Position numbers and translations under genes: made by a program
DNA from: Chloroflexi bacterium RIFCSPLOWO2_02_FULL_71_16
GTDB taxonomy: Bacteria > Chloroflexota > Limnocylindria > P2-11E
Reading direction: 5' to 3'
NCBI GenBank assembly: GCA_001795345.1
Contig: MGON01000129.1
Span: 4,269-15,951 of the forward strand
Length of the DNA: 11,683 nucleotides
The notes under the pieces: generated by a model
The model's database searches: none
Told to the model about the DNA's origin: nothing
Seen by the model: only the letters and a program-made list of their open reading frames with translations
In this document: piece by piece, positions 1 to 6,438 of the stretch
How the letters are laid out: each line of letters opens with the position of its first letter
How positions within the stretch are numbered: position 1 is the first letter of the stretch

Positions 1-114
1 CCAGTGATGGTCGATGCCGAGCTCCGCGAGCCGCCCCGAGAGCCACGCCGCGTTCGTGTCGAGGATCTGTCCGAGCAGCAGCTCCGTCCCGACCGACAGG
101 ATCTCAGCCCGCAC
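1..114 (-). CDS. cinA: CinA-like protein (competence/damage-inducible protein A), N-terminal part only
   Basis: The minus strand is open from a GTG at 114-112 to the window edge and gives 38 residues. They begin [16 protein letters not shown] and continue [19 protein letters not shown]. This is the well-known N-terminus of CinA, which starts a MoaB/Mog-type (MoCF) domain; the SVGTELL(L)GQ and DTNA segments are its hallmarks. CinA-family proteins act in the cytosol. The N-terminal domain has been linked to ADP-ribose pyrophosphatase activity, and some members carry a C-terminal NMN deamidase domain, which cannot be seen here. GTG at 114 is chosen because family members start at this point and no upstream in-frame start codon lies close by. 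No clear ribosome binding site is visible. The gene is divergent from the genes to its right. Identity is fairly sure although only the first 38 codons are present. Confidence 0.85.
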   Translation of the reverse strand, partial: MRAEILSVGTELLLGQILDTNAAWLSGRLAELGIDHHW

Positions 115-217
115 GGCGGGCTCGCTCGGTCGCCGGCCGGGCGACGAAACGTGATCGGCACGAGCCTTGCAGAACGAAGGATCCGAAGACCAAGATCTCC
201 CAACCCTTCCCTTCCTC

Positions 218-269
218 ACCACAGGCCCCGCCTGAATAGGGCGGGGTCTTGTGGTCGTGGGGCCTTTTT
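218..269 (+). terminator. Hairpin with T-run in the divergent intergenic region (terminator-like or leader structure)
   Basis: CCCCGCC at 226-232 pairs perfectly with GGCGGGG at 240-246 around a 7-nt loop. A second perfect arm, ACCACA (218-223) with TGTGGT (250-255), extends the stem beyond a small internal loop. An alternative pairing of AGGCCCC (223-229) with GGGGCCT (259-265) would sit directly against the T-run at 265-269, as in an intrinsic terminator. No plus-strand gene ends just upstream inside the window, so it is unclear what would be terminated. It lies between the divergent cinA start (114) and the DUF5679 gene start (329), so it could equally be a structured 5' leader. Apart from a weak TANNNT hexamer at 290-295, nothing else is visible in 115-328. 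Confidence 0.45.
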
Positions 270-328
270 CGGGCCTCGCGTACGATACCCGGCCGGCCCC
301 GATCGGCGGCGTCCCTCGGAGGTGGCCC

Positions 329-505
329 TTGGCATCCGGCTATTGCGTGAAGTGCAAGGCATCGCGGGAGATGAAGGACCCGAAGCAGATCACGATGAAG
401 AACGGCCGGCCGGCCACCGAGGGCACCTGCCCGGTCTGCGGGACGCGGATGTTCAAGATCGGCGCTCCGGACGCGGGGGCGCCGGCTCGCCCGGCCGCGG
501 ACTAG
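329..505 (+). CDS. Small zinc-ribbon protein, DUF5679 type
   Basis: This is a 58-residue protein. Two CxxC pairs (Cys6/Cys9 in YCVKCK and Cys34/Cys37 in GTCPVCG) frame a basic segment with the sequence [13 protein letters not shown]. That layout matches my memory of the DUF5679 family of small uncharacterised zinc-binding proteins, which carry nearly the same REMKDP...MKNGRPA...CPVCGTKMFKIG pattern. The TTG at 329 is chosen as start because GGAGG at 318-322 sits 6 nt upstream and the conserved part begins four residues later. An in-frame GTG at 251 would add 26 unconserved residues and lies inside a hairpin. The C-terminal tail is Ala/Pro-rich. The CBS-domain gene begins 60 nt downstream, so the two may share a transcript. 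The function is unknown; zinc binding is inferred from the cysteine spacing. Confidence 0.8.
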   Translation: MASGYCVKCKASREMKDPKQITMKNGRPATEGTCPVCGTRMFKIGAPDAGAPARPAAD

Positions 506-565
506 AGGGAGACCCCCGGCCTCTCTGGCCCACGCTCTGCTCCGCCGGAAGCCGGAGGTGAGCGA

Positions 566-1009
566 ATGGACGCAAGAGACGTGATGACCCGCGAGCCCGT
601 GACCCTCGGCCCCGGCGCGACCCTGGGCGAGGCAGCCACCCTCATGCGCCAGGAGGACTGCGGCTCCATCCCCATCGTGGAGGACGGGCGCCTGGTCGGC
701 ATCGTCACCGACCGCGACATCGTCATCCGGGCCGTGGCCGCCGGAAAGGATCCGAGATCGACGCCTGTGTCGGACGTCATGAGCGCGGACCCCGTCTGCA
801 TCGAGCCCGGCACCAGCCTCGATGAGGCCCAGGAGCTCATGGCCGAGCGGCAGGTCCGGCGTCTCCCGGTCGTCGAGGACGGCAAGCTCGTCGGCATCCT
901 GGTCATCGGCCAGGTCGCGCGCCGCGAGCCCGACGAAGAGCAGACGGGCGAGACCTTGAAGGAGATCAGTCAGCCGAAGAGCGGACGCGGGTCACACGCG
1001 AGGGGATAA
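566..1009 (+). CDS. CBS-pair domain protein
   Basis: The 147-residue product consists almost entirely of two CBS domains. The first covers about residues 1-60 (MDARDVMTREPVTL to GIVTDRDIVIRAVA) and the second about residues 68-125 (PVSDVMSADPVCI to LPVVEDGKLVGIL). CBS pairs form a cleft that usually binds adenosine nucleotides such as AMP, ATP or S-adenosylmethionine; the repeated VG-I-TDRDI and DVM motifs fit this. No catalytic, membrane or DNA-binding part is present, so it is probably a small stand-alone cytosolic sensor that acts on a partner not visible here. The ATG at 566 has a clear ribosome binding site (GGAGGTG at 554-560). The last 25 or so residues are charged and look disordered. 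The tRNA gene starts 19 nt after the stop codon. The domain call is firm; the partner and ligand are unknown. Confidence 0.88.
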   Translation: MDARDVMTREPVTLGPGATLGEAATLMRQEDCGSIPIVEDGRLVGIVTDRDIVIRAVAAGKDPRSTPVSDVMSADPVCIEPGTSLDEAQELMAERQVRRLPVVEDGKLVGILVIGQVARREPDEEQTGETLKEISQPKSGRGSHARG

Positions 1010-1021
1010 CGACGGTAGACT
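991..1021 (+). promoter_or_regulatory. Weak sigma70-like promoter candidate for the tRNA
   Basis: TAGACT at 1016-1021 matches four of six bases of TATAAT and lies 7 nt before the mature tRNA 5' end. GTCACA at 991-996 matches four of six of TTGACA, but with a long 19-nt spacer. It overlaps the end of the CBS gene. In DNA this GC-rich such matches are rare but not decisive. Confidence 0.22.
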
Positions 1022-1028
1022 TCGAGGT

Positions 1029-1100
1029 GGGCCGGTAGCTCAGCGGTAGAGCAGAGGACTCTTAATCCTCTGGCCGTGGGTTCGAATCCCACCCGGCTCA
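1029..1100 (+). tRNA. tRNA-Lys (anticodon CTT)
   Basis: All four arms fold. The acceptor strand GGGCCGG (1029-1035) pairs with CCGGCTC (1093-1099) with one G-T pair. The D stem is GCTC/GAGC. The anticodon stem GAGGA/TCCTC (1054-1058/1066-1070) encloses the loop CTCTTAA, whose central triplet CTT (1061-1063) reads the AAG lysine codon. The T arm is GTGGG-TTCGAAT-CCCAC. The discriminator base is A1100 and the next bases are CCG, so the CCA end is not encoded and must be added after transcription. The gene lies 19 nt after the CBS gene and 40 nt before lysW, in the same direction. Confidence 0.96.
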
Positions 1101-1101
1101 C

Positions 1102-1124
1102 CGGCGTCGCGCTTCCCGACGCCG
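1102..1124 (+). other. Perfect 8-bp hairpin between tRNA-Lys and lysW
   Basis: CGGCGTCG (1102-1109) and CGACGCCG (1117-1124) are exact reverse complements around a 7-nt loop. The hairpin starts one base after the base that follows the tRNA discriminator and ends 16 nt before the lysW ATG. No T-run follows, so it is not a classical intrinsic terminator. It could guide 3' processing of the tRNA from a shared transcript, or protect the 5' end of the lysW message. Confidence 0.55.
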
Positions 1125-1140
1125 CGAGGGAAGGGGATCC

Positions 1141-1305
1141 ATGCCGAAGTGTCCGGAATGCGATGCCGACGTGTCCGTCGGCACCGATGCCGTCAAGGGT
1201 GAGATCGTTGCCTGCCCGGACTGCGGTGCCGAGCTCGAGGTGACGGAGACGTCCCCGGTCGCCCTGGCCCTGGCTCCGAAGGAAGAAGAGGACTGGGGTG
1301 AATAG
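1141..1305 (+). CDS. lysW: LysW, amino-group carrier protein
   Basis: This is a 54-residue acidic protein. A zinc ribbon is formed by Cys4/Cys7 (KCPEC) and Cys25/Cys28 (ACPDCG), and the C-terminus is EDWGE, the invariant LysW tail. In the family, the gamma-carboxyl of the terminal Glu54 is joined to the alpha-amino group of alpha-aminoadipate (or of glutamate in the arginine branch). This protects the amino group and hands intermediates between enzymes through electrostatic contacts. The length matches known LysW proteins. The ATG at 1141 is preceded by a purine-rich GAAGGGG ribosome site. The stop codon overlaps the lysX start by 8 nt, consistent with translational coupling. The gene is too short for many gene callers. 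The direct neighbours are the enzymes that use it, so identity is very sure. Confidence 0.96.
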   Translation: MPKCPECDADVSVGTDAVKGEIVACPDCGAELEVTETSPVALALAPKEEEDWGE

Positions 1306-2170
1306 CACCCCCACCGTGGGCGTCCTGCTCTCGCGAGTCCGCGTCGAGGAGAAGCTCCTCCTCGAGGAGCTCGATCGGCGCCACGTTCCCACTCGGACCA
1401 TCGACGACCGCGAGCTCGTGCTGGCGGTGGAGAAGAAGCCCGATCTCGGCGTCGACGTCGTCCTGGAGCGCGCCATTCAGCACAGCCGCGCGCTCTACGC
1501 GCTCAGCGTCCTCAACACCTGGGGCATTCCCACCGTGAACAGCTTCGAGGTCGCGGACGTCTGCGGCAACAAGCTCCTGACCACCATGCGCCTCATCCGG
1601 GACGGCGTGCCGACGCCGCGCACACGGCTCGCCTTCACGCCGGAGTCGGCGCTCGCGGCGATCGAGGAGCTCGGCTATCCCGTCGTGTTGAAGCCGCTCG
1701 TCGGCTCGTGGGGCCGCCTCATCTCGAAGGTGAACGACCGCGATGCCGCGGAGAGCATCCTCGAGCACAAGGACGTGCTCGGCACCTACATGCACTCCAT
1801 CTATTACGTGCAGGAGCACGTCCCGAAGCCCGGGCGCGACATCCGCGCCTTCGTCGTCGGCGACGAGACGATCGCCGCGATCTACCGCGCGTCGGATCAC
1901 TGGATCACGAACACCGCTCGCGGGGGGAAGGCCTCGAACTGTCCGGTGACGCCCGAGCTGAACGACCTCTGCGTCCGCGCGGCCCGGTCGGTGGGCGGCG
2001 GGGTCGTGGCGGTGGACGTGCTCGAGGCGCCCGAGGGCCTCCTCGTGAACGAGGTGAACTACACGATGGAGTTCCGCAATTCCATCGACACGACCGGCGT
2101 GAACATCCCGGCGAGGATCGTCGACTTCGTGCTCGAGGTCGGGCGGAAGGCCGAGCAGAGCCTGTCGTGA
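1298..2170 (+). CDS. lysX: LysX, LysW--alpha-aminoadipate ligase (ATP-grasp; possibly ArgX-like or dual)
   Basis: This 290-residue RimK-like ATP-grasp ligase forms the amide between the C-terminal Glu of LysW and the amino group of alpha-aminoadipate using ATP and Mg2+, the first carrier-bound step. Visible marks are [14 protein letters not shown] near residues 12-25, the nucleotide-binding [22 protein letters not shown] in the central domain, [14 protein letters not shown], and the metal-binding [11 protein letters not shown] at 251-261 (Glu252, Asn254). The segment after Asn254, TMEFRN, resembles what I recall for LysX rather than glutamate-specific ArgX, but this is recollection and bifunctional enzymes exist. 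The GTG start at 1298 overlaps the lysW stop; a purine-rich stretch (AGGAAGAAGAGGA) lies upstream. A second in-frame GTG at 1316 has no ribosome site. The length is normal for the family. Confidence 0.9.
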   Translation: MNSTPTVGVLLSRVRVEEKLLLEELDRRHVPTRTIDDRELVLAVEKKPDLGVDVVLERAIQHSRALYALSVLNTWGIPTVNSFEVADVCGNKLLTTMRLIRDGVPTPRTRLAFTPESALAAIEELGYPVVLKPLVGSWGRLISKVNDRDAAESILEHKDVLGTYMHSIYYVQEHVPKPGRDIRAFVVGDETIAAIYRASDHWITNTARGGKASNCPVTPELNDLCVRAARSVGGGVVAVDVLEAPEGLLVNEVNYTMEFRNSIDTTGVNIPARIVDFVLEVGRKAEQSLS

Positions 2171-3207
2171 GCCTGCGGGCCGGCATCGTCGGCGCCGCGG
2201 GCTATGCCGGCGGTGAGCTCCTGCGCCTCCTCCTCGCGCACCCCGAGGTGCGCGAGATCGTGGCGGGCAGCACCTCGCTGGCGGGCAAGCCGGTCACCAG
2301 CGCCCATCCGAACCTCCGGAAGCGCACGGACCTCGCGTTCGTCGGCTACGACGACGTCCAGGGCGTCGACGTCCTGTTCCTCGCGCTCCCGAACGGGGCT
2401 CAGCGCCTCGCCGAGTTCGAGGGACGCGCCAGGCTGGTCATCGACCTGTCGTCGGATCATCGCCTCAAGGACCCGAAGGCGTACGAGGTGTGGTACGGGG
2501 CCGCGCATCCGCGGCCGGCGCGGCTCGCCCAGGCCGTGTACGGGATCCCCGAGCTGCACCGCGCGGACATCGTGGGCGCCAGCCTCGTGACGGGCGCCGG
2601 GTGCAACGCGACCGCCTCGGTCCTGGCGATCCTCCCGCTCGCGCGCGCGGGGCTCATCGATCCCGTACGCCCCATCGTCATCGAGTGCAAGGTCGGCTCG
2701 AGCGAGGGCGGGCGCGGGGCCAGCGACGACTCGCACCATCCCGAGCGCAGCGGCGTGGTGCGGTCCTTCCGCCCGGTCGGGCATCGGCACACGGCCGAGA
2801 TCGAGCAGGAGCTCGCCGTGGATGGCCGGAGCCCGCGCGTGCAGCTCAGCGTGACGAGCGTCGAGCTCGTGCGAGGGGTGCTCGCGACCGCGCACGTGCC
2901 CGTGCGCGACGTCGCCGACGAGAAGGTCCTCTGGCGCGCGTACCGCGAGAGCTACGCGGCCGAGCCTTTCGTGCGCGTCGTGAAGGAGCGGAGCGGGATC
3001 TACCGGTTCCCGGAGCCCAAGCTCGTGGCCGGGACGAACTTCGCGGACGTCGGCTTCGCGCTCGACCCGCGCGGCGACCGTGTCGTGGCGCTGTGCGCGA
3101 TCGACAACCTGGTGAAGGGCGCGGCCGGGAACGCGGTGCAGGCGATGAACGTCGCCCTCGGCCTCCCCGAGGACGCGGGCCTCGGCTTCGTCGGGCTGCA
3201 CCCCTAA
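2167..3207 (+). CDS. lysY: LysY, LysW-aminoadipate (or LysW-glutamate) semialdehyde-forming reductase, ArgC family
   Basis: This 346-residue reductase is homologous to N-acetyl-gamma-glutamyl-phosphate reductase (ArgC). It uses NADPH to reduce the LysW-bound acyl phosphate made by LysZ to the semialdehyde. The N-terminal Rossmann motif GAAGYAGGE (residues 9-17) binds the cofactor. The catalytic cysteine is Cys146 in GAGCNATA, and the expected active-site histidine region is GHRHTAEI (His206/His208). The [12 protein letters not shown] segment near residue 45 and the C-terminal [18 protein letters not shown] are typical of the family. The length agrees with LysY-type ArgC. The GTG at 2167 overlaps the lysX TGA (GTGA), so translation is probably coupled. 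No second argC is present in the window. If the same enzyme serves arginine synthesis it would be named ArgC; the context supports LysY. Confidence 0.92.
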   Translation: MSLRAGIVGAAGYAGGELLRLLLAHPEVREIVAGSTSLAGKPVTSAHPNLRKRTDLAFVGYDDVQGVDVLFLALPNGAQRLAEFEGRARLVIDLSSDHRLKDPKAYEVWYGAAHPRPARLAQAVYGIPELHRADIVGASLVTGAGCNATASVLAILPLARAGLIDPVRPIVIECKVGSSEGGRGASDDSHHPERSGVVRSFRPVGHRHTAEIEQELAVDGRSPRVQLSVTSVELVRGVLATAHVPVRDVADEKVLWRAYRESYAAEPFVRVVKERSGIYRFPEPKLVAGTNFADVGFALDPRGDRVVALCAIDNLVKGAAGNAVQAMNVALGLPEDAGLGFVGLHP

Positions 3208-3278
3208 GTGCTTCGCACATACATCCATCGCTCGTGCGCCAGCGTCAGCAAGCTGCCGCTGCTCGCCCTCGCTCGGCT
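3208..3278 (+). other. 71-nt spacer inside the lys operon, of atypical composition
   Basis: This is the only gap in an otherwise overlapping six-gene run. Its first third is clearly less GC-rich than the flanks (it contains ACATACATCCATC), and the rest is rich in GCT/GCTCG words (GCTGCCGCTGCTC, CCTCGCTCGGCT). No good ribosome binding site for lysZ is visible. The lysZ frame stays open right through it, with a GTG at 3234 as well as the one at 3279, so part of it could be coding. Its word pattern looks like a dispersed intergenic repeat, which cannot be tested from a single copy. Confidence 0.4.
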
Positions 3279-4121
3279 GTGAGCGCGCCCGTTCCGCCTC
3301 CACTGCGGATCCCGTATCCGCCCCCGATCGTCGTCAAGGTCGGCGGCTCTGCGGGGATCGACCGCGCGGCTGTCGCCTCGGATCTCGCGTCCTTGGTGCA
3401 GGAAGGAGAGCGCGTGGTGCTCGTGCACGGGGCGTCTGCCGAGACGGACGTCCTCGCCGCATCGCTCGGCCATCCCGCACGTACGATCGTGTCGCCCTCC
3501 GGCCAGCAGAGCCGTCGCACCGACCGGCGCACGCTCGAGATCTTCGCGATGGCCGCGCTGGGAGTGGAGACCTTCTCCTATGTCGAGCTGCTGAAGCGCG
3601 CGGGCACGCAGCCGCTCGGTCTTTTCGGCCTGCTCGTGGGTAGGCGGAAGGATGTGCGCGCGGTCCAGGACGGCCGGACCGTCCTGCTGCGCGATGACTA
3701 CACGGGACGCGTCGAAGAGATCCCCGTATCGCTCGTGTGGAAGATCCTCGACGACGGGTGGATCCCCGTGCTGCCGCCCCTGGCGCTCTCGCCGCACGGT
3801 GAAGGGCTCAACGTGGACGGCGATCGCGCGGCGGCGGCCATCGCGGCCGCGCTCGGCGCCAAGACGCTCGTCATCTTGACGAACGTGCCGGGCCTGCTGA
3901 GGTCGGTAGAGGACCCCGCGAGCCTGGTCGCGTCCGCGACGCTGGAGGAGGCTGAAGCGCTAGCGCAAGGGCGCATGAAGAAGAAGGCCATGGCCGCGCG
4001 CGAGGCGCTCGAGGCAGAGGTCAGCCGCGTGGTCATCGCCTCGGGCCGCGTGGGGCGCCCGGTCTCGCGTGCGCTCGCGGGCGAGGGGACCGTCATCGGG
4101 AAGGCCGTCGCGGCGCGATGA
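3279..4121 (+). CDS. lysZ: LysZ, LysW-aminoadipate (or LysW-glutamate) kinase
   Basis: This amino-acid-kinase-family protein is homologous to N-acetylglutamate kinase. It phosphorylates the side-chain carboxylate of the LysW-bound amino acid with ATP, preparing it for reduction by LysY. Marks are [11 protein letters not shown] (Lys20, Gly22-Gly23), [10 protein letters not shown], the [15 protein letters not shown] segment typical of Lys[13 protein letters not shown] (Asn178, Asp180, Asp182), LTNVPGLL, and GRMKKKA with Lys234. From the GTG at 3279 it is 280 residues, with a Pro-rich leader of about 15 residues ([13 protein letters not shown]) before the first beta strand. Most LysZ proteins start almost directly at that strand. 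The start is therefore uncertain: GTG 3279, GTG 3234 and CTG 3303 are all in frame and none has a convincing ribosome site. The end overlaps lysJ by 4 nt (ATGA). Confidence 0.88.
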   Translation: MSAPVPPPLRIPYPPPIVVKVGGSAGIDRAAVASDLASLVQEGERVVLVHGASAETDVLAASLGHPARTIVSPSGQQSRRTDRRTLEIFAMAALGVETFSYVELLKRAGTQPLGLFGLLVGRRKDVRAVQDGRTVLLRDDYTGRVEEIPVSLVWKILDDGWIPVLPPLALSPHGEGLNVDGDRAAAAIAAALGAKTLVILTNVPGLLRSVEDPASLVASATLEEAEALAQGRMKKKAMAAREALEAEVSRVVIASGRVGRPVSRALAGEGTVIGKAVAAR

Positions 4122-5278
4122 CGATCCAGGAGCGGGAGGACCGTCACACCTCGGGGCTCTACCAGAAGCGCCCGCTCGCGATCGTGCGCGGCGACGGCGC
4201 CACCGTGTGGGACTCGGACGGGAACGAATACATCGACTGCGTCGGCGGGCAGGGCTCGGCCAATCTGGGCCACGGGAACGCCGCGGTCGCCGACGCGATC
4301 GCGCGGCAGGCGCGGACCCTGGCGTCGAGCACGGAGCTCTTCTACAACGACCGCCGCGCCGAGCTCTACGACGTGCTGGCGCGCATCCTTCCGGCCGAGC
4401 TCGACCGGGTCTTCCTCTGCAACAGCGGGGCGGAGGCGGTCGAGGGCGCTCTCAAGTTCGCGCGAATGGCGACCAGGCGCAAGGGCGTCGTGGCCACGAT
4501 GCGCGGCTTCCACGGGAAGACGATGGGCGCCCTCGCCGCGACCTGGGGGCCCGAGTACCGCGAGGCGCTGGGCGGGGACGCCCTCTTCCCGGGCACGACG
4601 CACATCCCGTTCAACAGGCCGGAGGCGCTCGAAGCGGCGATCGGGCCCGACACGGCGGCGTTCGTGCTCGAGCTCGTTCAGGGGGAAGGCGGCGTGCGCC
4701 CGGCGGACCCGGCGTTCGTGCGCGAGGCGGCGCGCGTCTGCCGCGACCGCGGCGCGCTGCTGGTCCTGGACGAGGTGCAGACCGGGTTCTGCCGCACGGG
4801 GACGATGTTCGCGCTCGAGCGGTACGGGATCGTCCCGGACATCCTCTGCCTGGCGAAGTCGATCGCCGGCGGGGTGCCCATGGGCCTGGTCGCGTTCTCC
4901 CGCCGGGTCGGCGACCTCCCGAAGCGCTCGCACTCGAGCACGTTCGGCGGCAGCCCCCTGGCCTGCGCGGCGGCCGTCGCGGCGATCGGCGAGATGGAGC
5001 GGCTCGATCTCGCTTCGCGCGCTCGCGATCGCGGCGAGCAGCTCATGGACGGGCTGCGCGGGCTCGAGAGCCCGAAGGTCCGCGAGGTCCGCGGCCTCGG
5101 CCTGCTCTGCGGGATCGAGCTGCGCGAGAACGCGGGTCCGACGATCAGGGGACTGCAGGAGCGGGGCGTGCTCGCGCTCGGCGCGGGCCCGACCGTCGTC
5201 CGCTACCTGCCGCCGCTCGTCATCGACGCCCGGCAGGTGGCGCGCGTGATCGCCGCCACCGCCGACGCCCTCGCGTGA
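4118..5278 (+). CDS. lysJ: LysJ, LysW-aminoadipate semialdehyde (or LysW-glutamate semialdehyde) aminotransferase
   Basis: This 386-residue class III PLP aminotransferase is closely related to acetylornithine aminotransferase (ArgD). It transfers an amino group, usually from glutamate, to the LysW-bound semialdehyde to give LysW-lysine or LysW-ornithine. The catalytic lysine is Lys247 in CLAKSIAGG. Asp218 in [13 protein letters not shown] is the residue expected to contact the pyridine nitrogen of [19 protein letters not shown] (101-116) and [12 protein letters not shown] (131-142) are the usual phosphate-binding and substrate segments. Glu189 lies in VQGEGGV. The length is normal. The ATG start overlaps the lysZ TGA, and the TGA overlaps the lysK GTG, so it sits inside a translationally coupled chain. 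The position between lysZ and lysK supports the carrier-dependent role over a general ArgD role. Confidence 0.93.
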   Translation: MTIQEREDRHTSGLYQKRPLAIVRGDGATVWDSDGNEYIDCVGGQGSANLGHGNAAVADAIARQARTLASSTELFYNDRRAELYDVLARILPAELDRVFLCNSGAEAVEGALKFARMATRRKGVVATMRGFHGKTMGALAATWGPEYREALGGDALFPGTTHIPFNRPEALEAAIGPDTAAFVLELVQGEGGVRPADPAFVREAARVCRDRGALLVLDEVQTGFCRTGTMFALERYGIVPDILCLAKSIAGGVPMGLVAFSRRVGDLPKRSHSSTFGGSPLACAAAVAAIGEMERLDLASRARDRGEQLMDGLRGLESPKVREVRGLGLLCGIELRENAGPTIRGLQERGVLALGAGPTVVRYLPPLVIDARQVARVIAATADALA

Positions 5279-6348
5279 GCGCGGCTCTCGACCCCGGCGA
5301 CCTCGAGCTCGTCCGGGGTCTGGTCGCGATCCCGAGCGTCTCCCGCCAGGAGGGCGAGGCGGTGGAATGGCTCGTCGCGCGCATGGCCGAGCGCGGATCC
5401 CGCGCGTACGTCGACGACGCGGGCAACGCGGTCGGGGAGTTCGGCGAGGGGCCGGTGCACGTCGTCCTGCTCGGCCACATCGACACCGTGCCCGGGGAGA
5501 TCCCGGTGCGCGTCGAGGACGGCGAGCTCGTCGGGCGCGGGGCGGTCGACGCGAAGGGGCCGCTCGCGGCGTTCGTGTCGGCCGCCAGCGTCCCGGTGCC
5601 GGGGGTGCGCGTGAGCGTCGTCGGCGCGGTCGAAGAGGAGTCGCCCACGAGCGCGGGGGCACGGCACGTCGCGCTCGGACCCACGCCCGACTGGTGCGTC
5701 GTCGGCGAGCCCTCGGGCTGGGACGGCGTCACCGTCGCCTACAAGGGGAGGCTCGTCCTCGAGATCGGCCTCTCGCGCGCGGGGCGTCACGGCGCCGCGC
5801 CGGGCGCGACGATCGGCGAGGAGGCGCTGGCCCTCTGGGAGCGCGTTCGGGATGCCTCGAGCGAGCTCGCGGCGACGGACCGCGCGTTCGACCGGCTGGA
5901 CACGCGGCTCGAGGGGATATGGGCGGGCGACGGCGACGGCCTCCGGGAGCACGCTCGGCTGCGCGTCGGGTACCGCATCCCGCCGGGCCGCAGCACCGAC
6001 GCGGTAGAGCGGGACGCTCGCGCGGCGGTGGCGGGCCACGCGGGAGAGGCCTCGGTCACGCTCGCGCGTATCGGGGCGGAGGAGCCGGCCCGGACCGAGC
6101 GGACGAGCGACCTCGCCCGCGCGTTCGCGCGCGCGATCACCGAGGCGGGCGGTCGGCCGACGTTCATCGCCAAGAGCGGCACGAGCGACATGAACGTGCT
6201 GGCGCCGGCGTGGGGATGCCCCATGGTCGCCTACGGTCCGGGGGACAGCGCCTTCGACCACACTCCGATGGAGCGCCTGCGCCTGGAAGACCACGCACGG
6301 GCCATCCGGGTCCTCCGGGGCGTGCTACGCCGTGCCTCCGACCGTTAG
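5275..6348 (+). CDS. lysK: LysK, LysW-lysine (or LysW-ornithine) hydrolase, M20 family
   Basis: This 357-residue M20-family metal-dependent amidohydrolase cuts the isopeptide-like bond between the LysW C-terminal Glu and the finished amino acid, releasing free lysine (or ornithine) and regenerating LysW. Expected metal ligands and catalytic residues are present: GHIDTVPG (His68, with Asp70 next to it), the bridging Asp92 in AVDAKGP, the Glu pair 120-121 in AVEEES, Glu145 in VVGEPSG, and a C-terminal His in [16 protein letters not shown] and VAYGPG are further family marks. The length is normal. GTG at 5275 overlaps the lysJ stop (GTGA). It is the last gene of the lys run; a 90-nt gap follows before the cyclase gene, without an obvious intrinsic terminator. 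Confidence 0.92.
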   Translation: MSAALDPGDLELVRGLVAIPSVSRQEGEAVEWLVARMAERGSRAYVDDAGNAVGEFGEGPVHVVLLGHIDTVPGEIPVRVEDGELVGRGAVDAKGPLAAFVSAASVPVPGVRVSVVGAVEEESPTSAGARHVALGPTPDWCVVGEPSGWDGVTVAYKGRLVLEIGLSRAGRHGAAPGATIGEEALALWERVRDASSELAATDRAFDRLDTRLEGIWAGDGDGLREHARLRVGYRIPPGRSTDAVERDARAAVAGHAGEASVTLARIGAEEPARTERTSDLARAFARAITEAGGRPTFIAKSGTSDMNVLAPAWGCPMVAYGPGDSAFDHTPMERLRLEDHARAIRVLRGVLRRASDR

Positions 6349-6377
6349 CATCTCGGCCACTCGATAGAGAGCAGCGC

Positions 6378-6415
6378 GCTGGACGGTCCGGTGACGCTCA
6401 ACGTGCACGTCCAGC
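6378..6415 (+). repeat. Inverted repeat upstream of the cyclase gene
   Basis: GCTGGACG (6378-6385) and CGTCCAGC (6408-6415) are exact reverse complements separated by 22 nt. Inside lies ACGTGCACGT (6401-6410), a perfect 10-bp palindrome that overlaps the right arm. The site lies 24-61 nt before the TTG start of the cyclase, between lysK and the signalling genes. It could be an operator or an RNA hairpin in the leader. No known regulator motif was recognised. Confidence 0.4.
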
Positions 6416-6417
6416 AG

Positions 6418-6431
6418 TGCCCGGGAGGGCA
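6418..6431 (+). promoter_or_regulatory. Small hairpin that contains the Shine-Dalgarno sequence of the cyclase gene
   Basis: TGCCC (6418-6422) pairs with GGGCA (6427-6431) around a GGGA loop. The likely ribosome binding site of the cyclase, GGGAGGG (6424-6430), is therefore split between the loop and the 3' strand of the stem. The TTG start follows at 6439. Both the rare start codon and the buried site would favour low translation. Confidence 0.45.
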
Positions 6432-6438
6432 GTAGAAA

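Noticed and set aside
290-295. TACGAT as a -10 element before the zinc-ribbon gene
   Set aside because: The hexamer fits TANNNT, but no -35-like sequence lies at a proper distance, so it is too weak to list as a promoter.
4-561. Long plus-strand frame over the cinA start, the intergenic region and the zinc-ribbon gene
   Set aside because: Its translation is low-complexity Arg/Pro/Gly-rich, it overlaps two better-supported genes in other frames, and it runs through a hairpin region. It is an effect of high GC.
1102-1124. Hairpin after the tRNA as an intrinsic terminator
   Set aside because: No T-run follows the stem; the next bases are purine-rich and belong to the lysW ribosome site.
3698-5662. 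654-codon minus-strand frame opposite lysZ, lysJ and lysK
   Set aside because: It is antisense to three enzymes with intact motifs, and its translation is Arg/Ala/Pro-rich without any recognisable domain.
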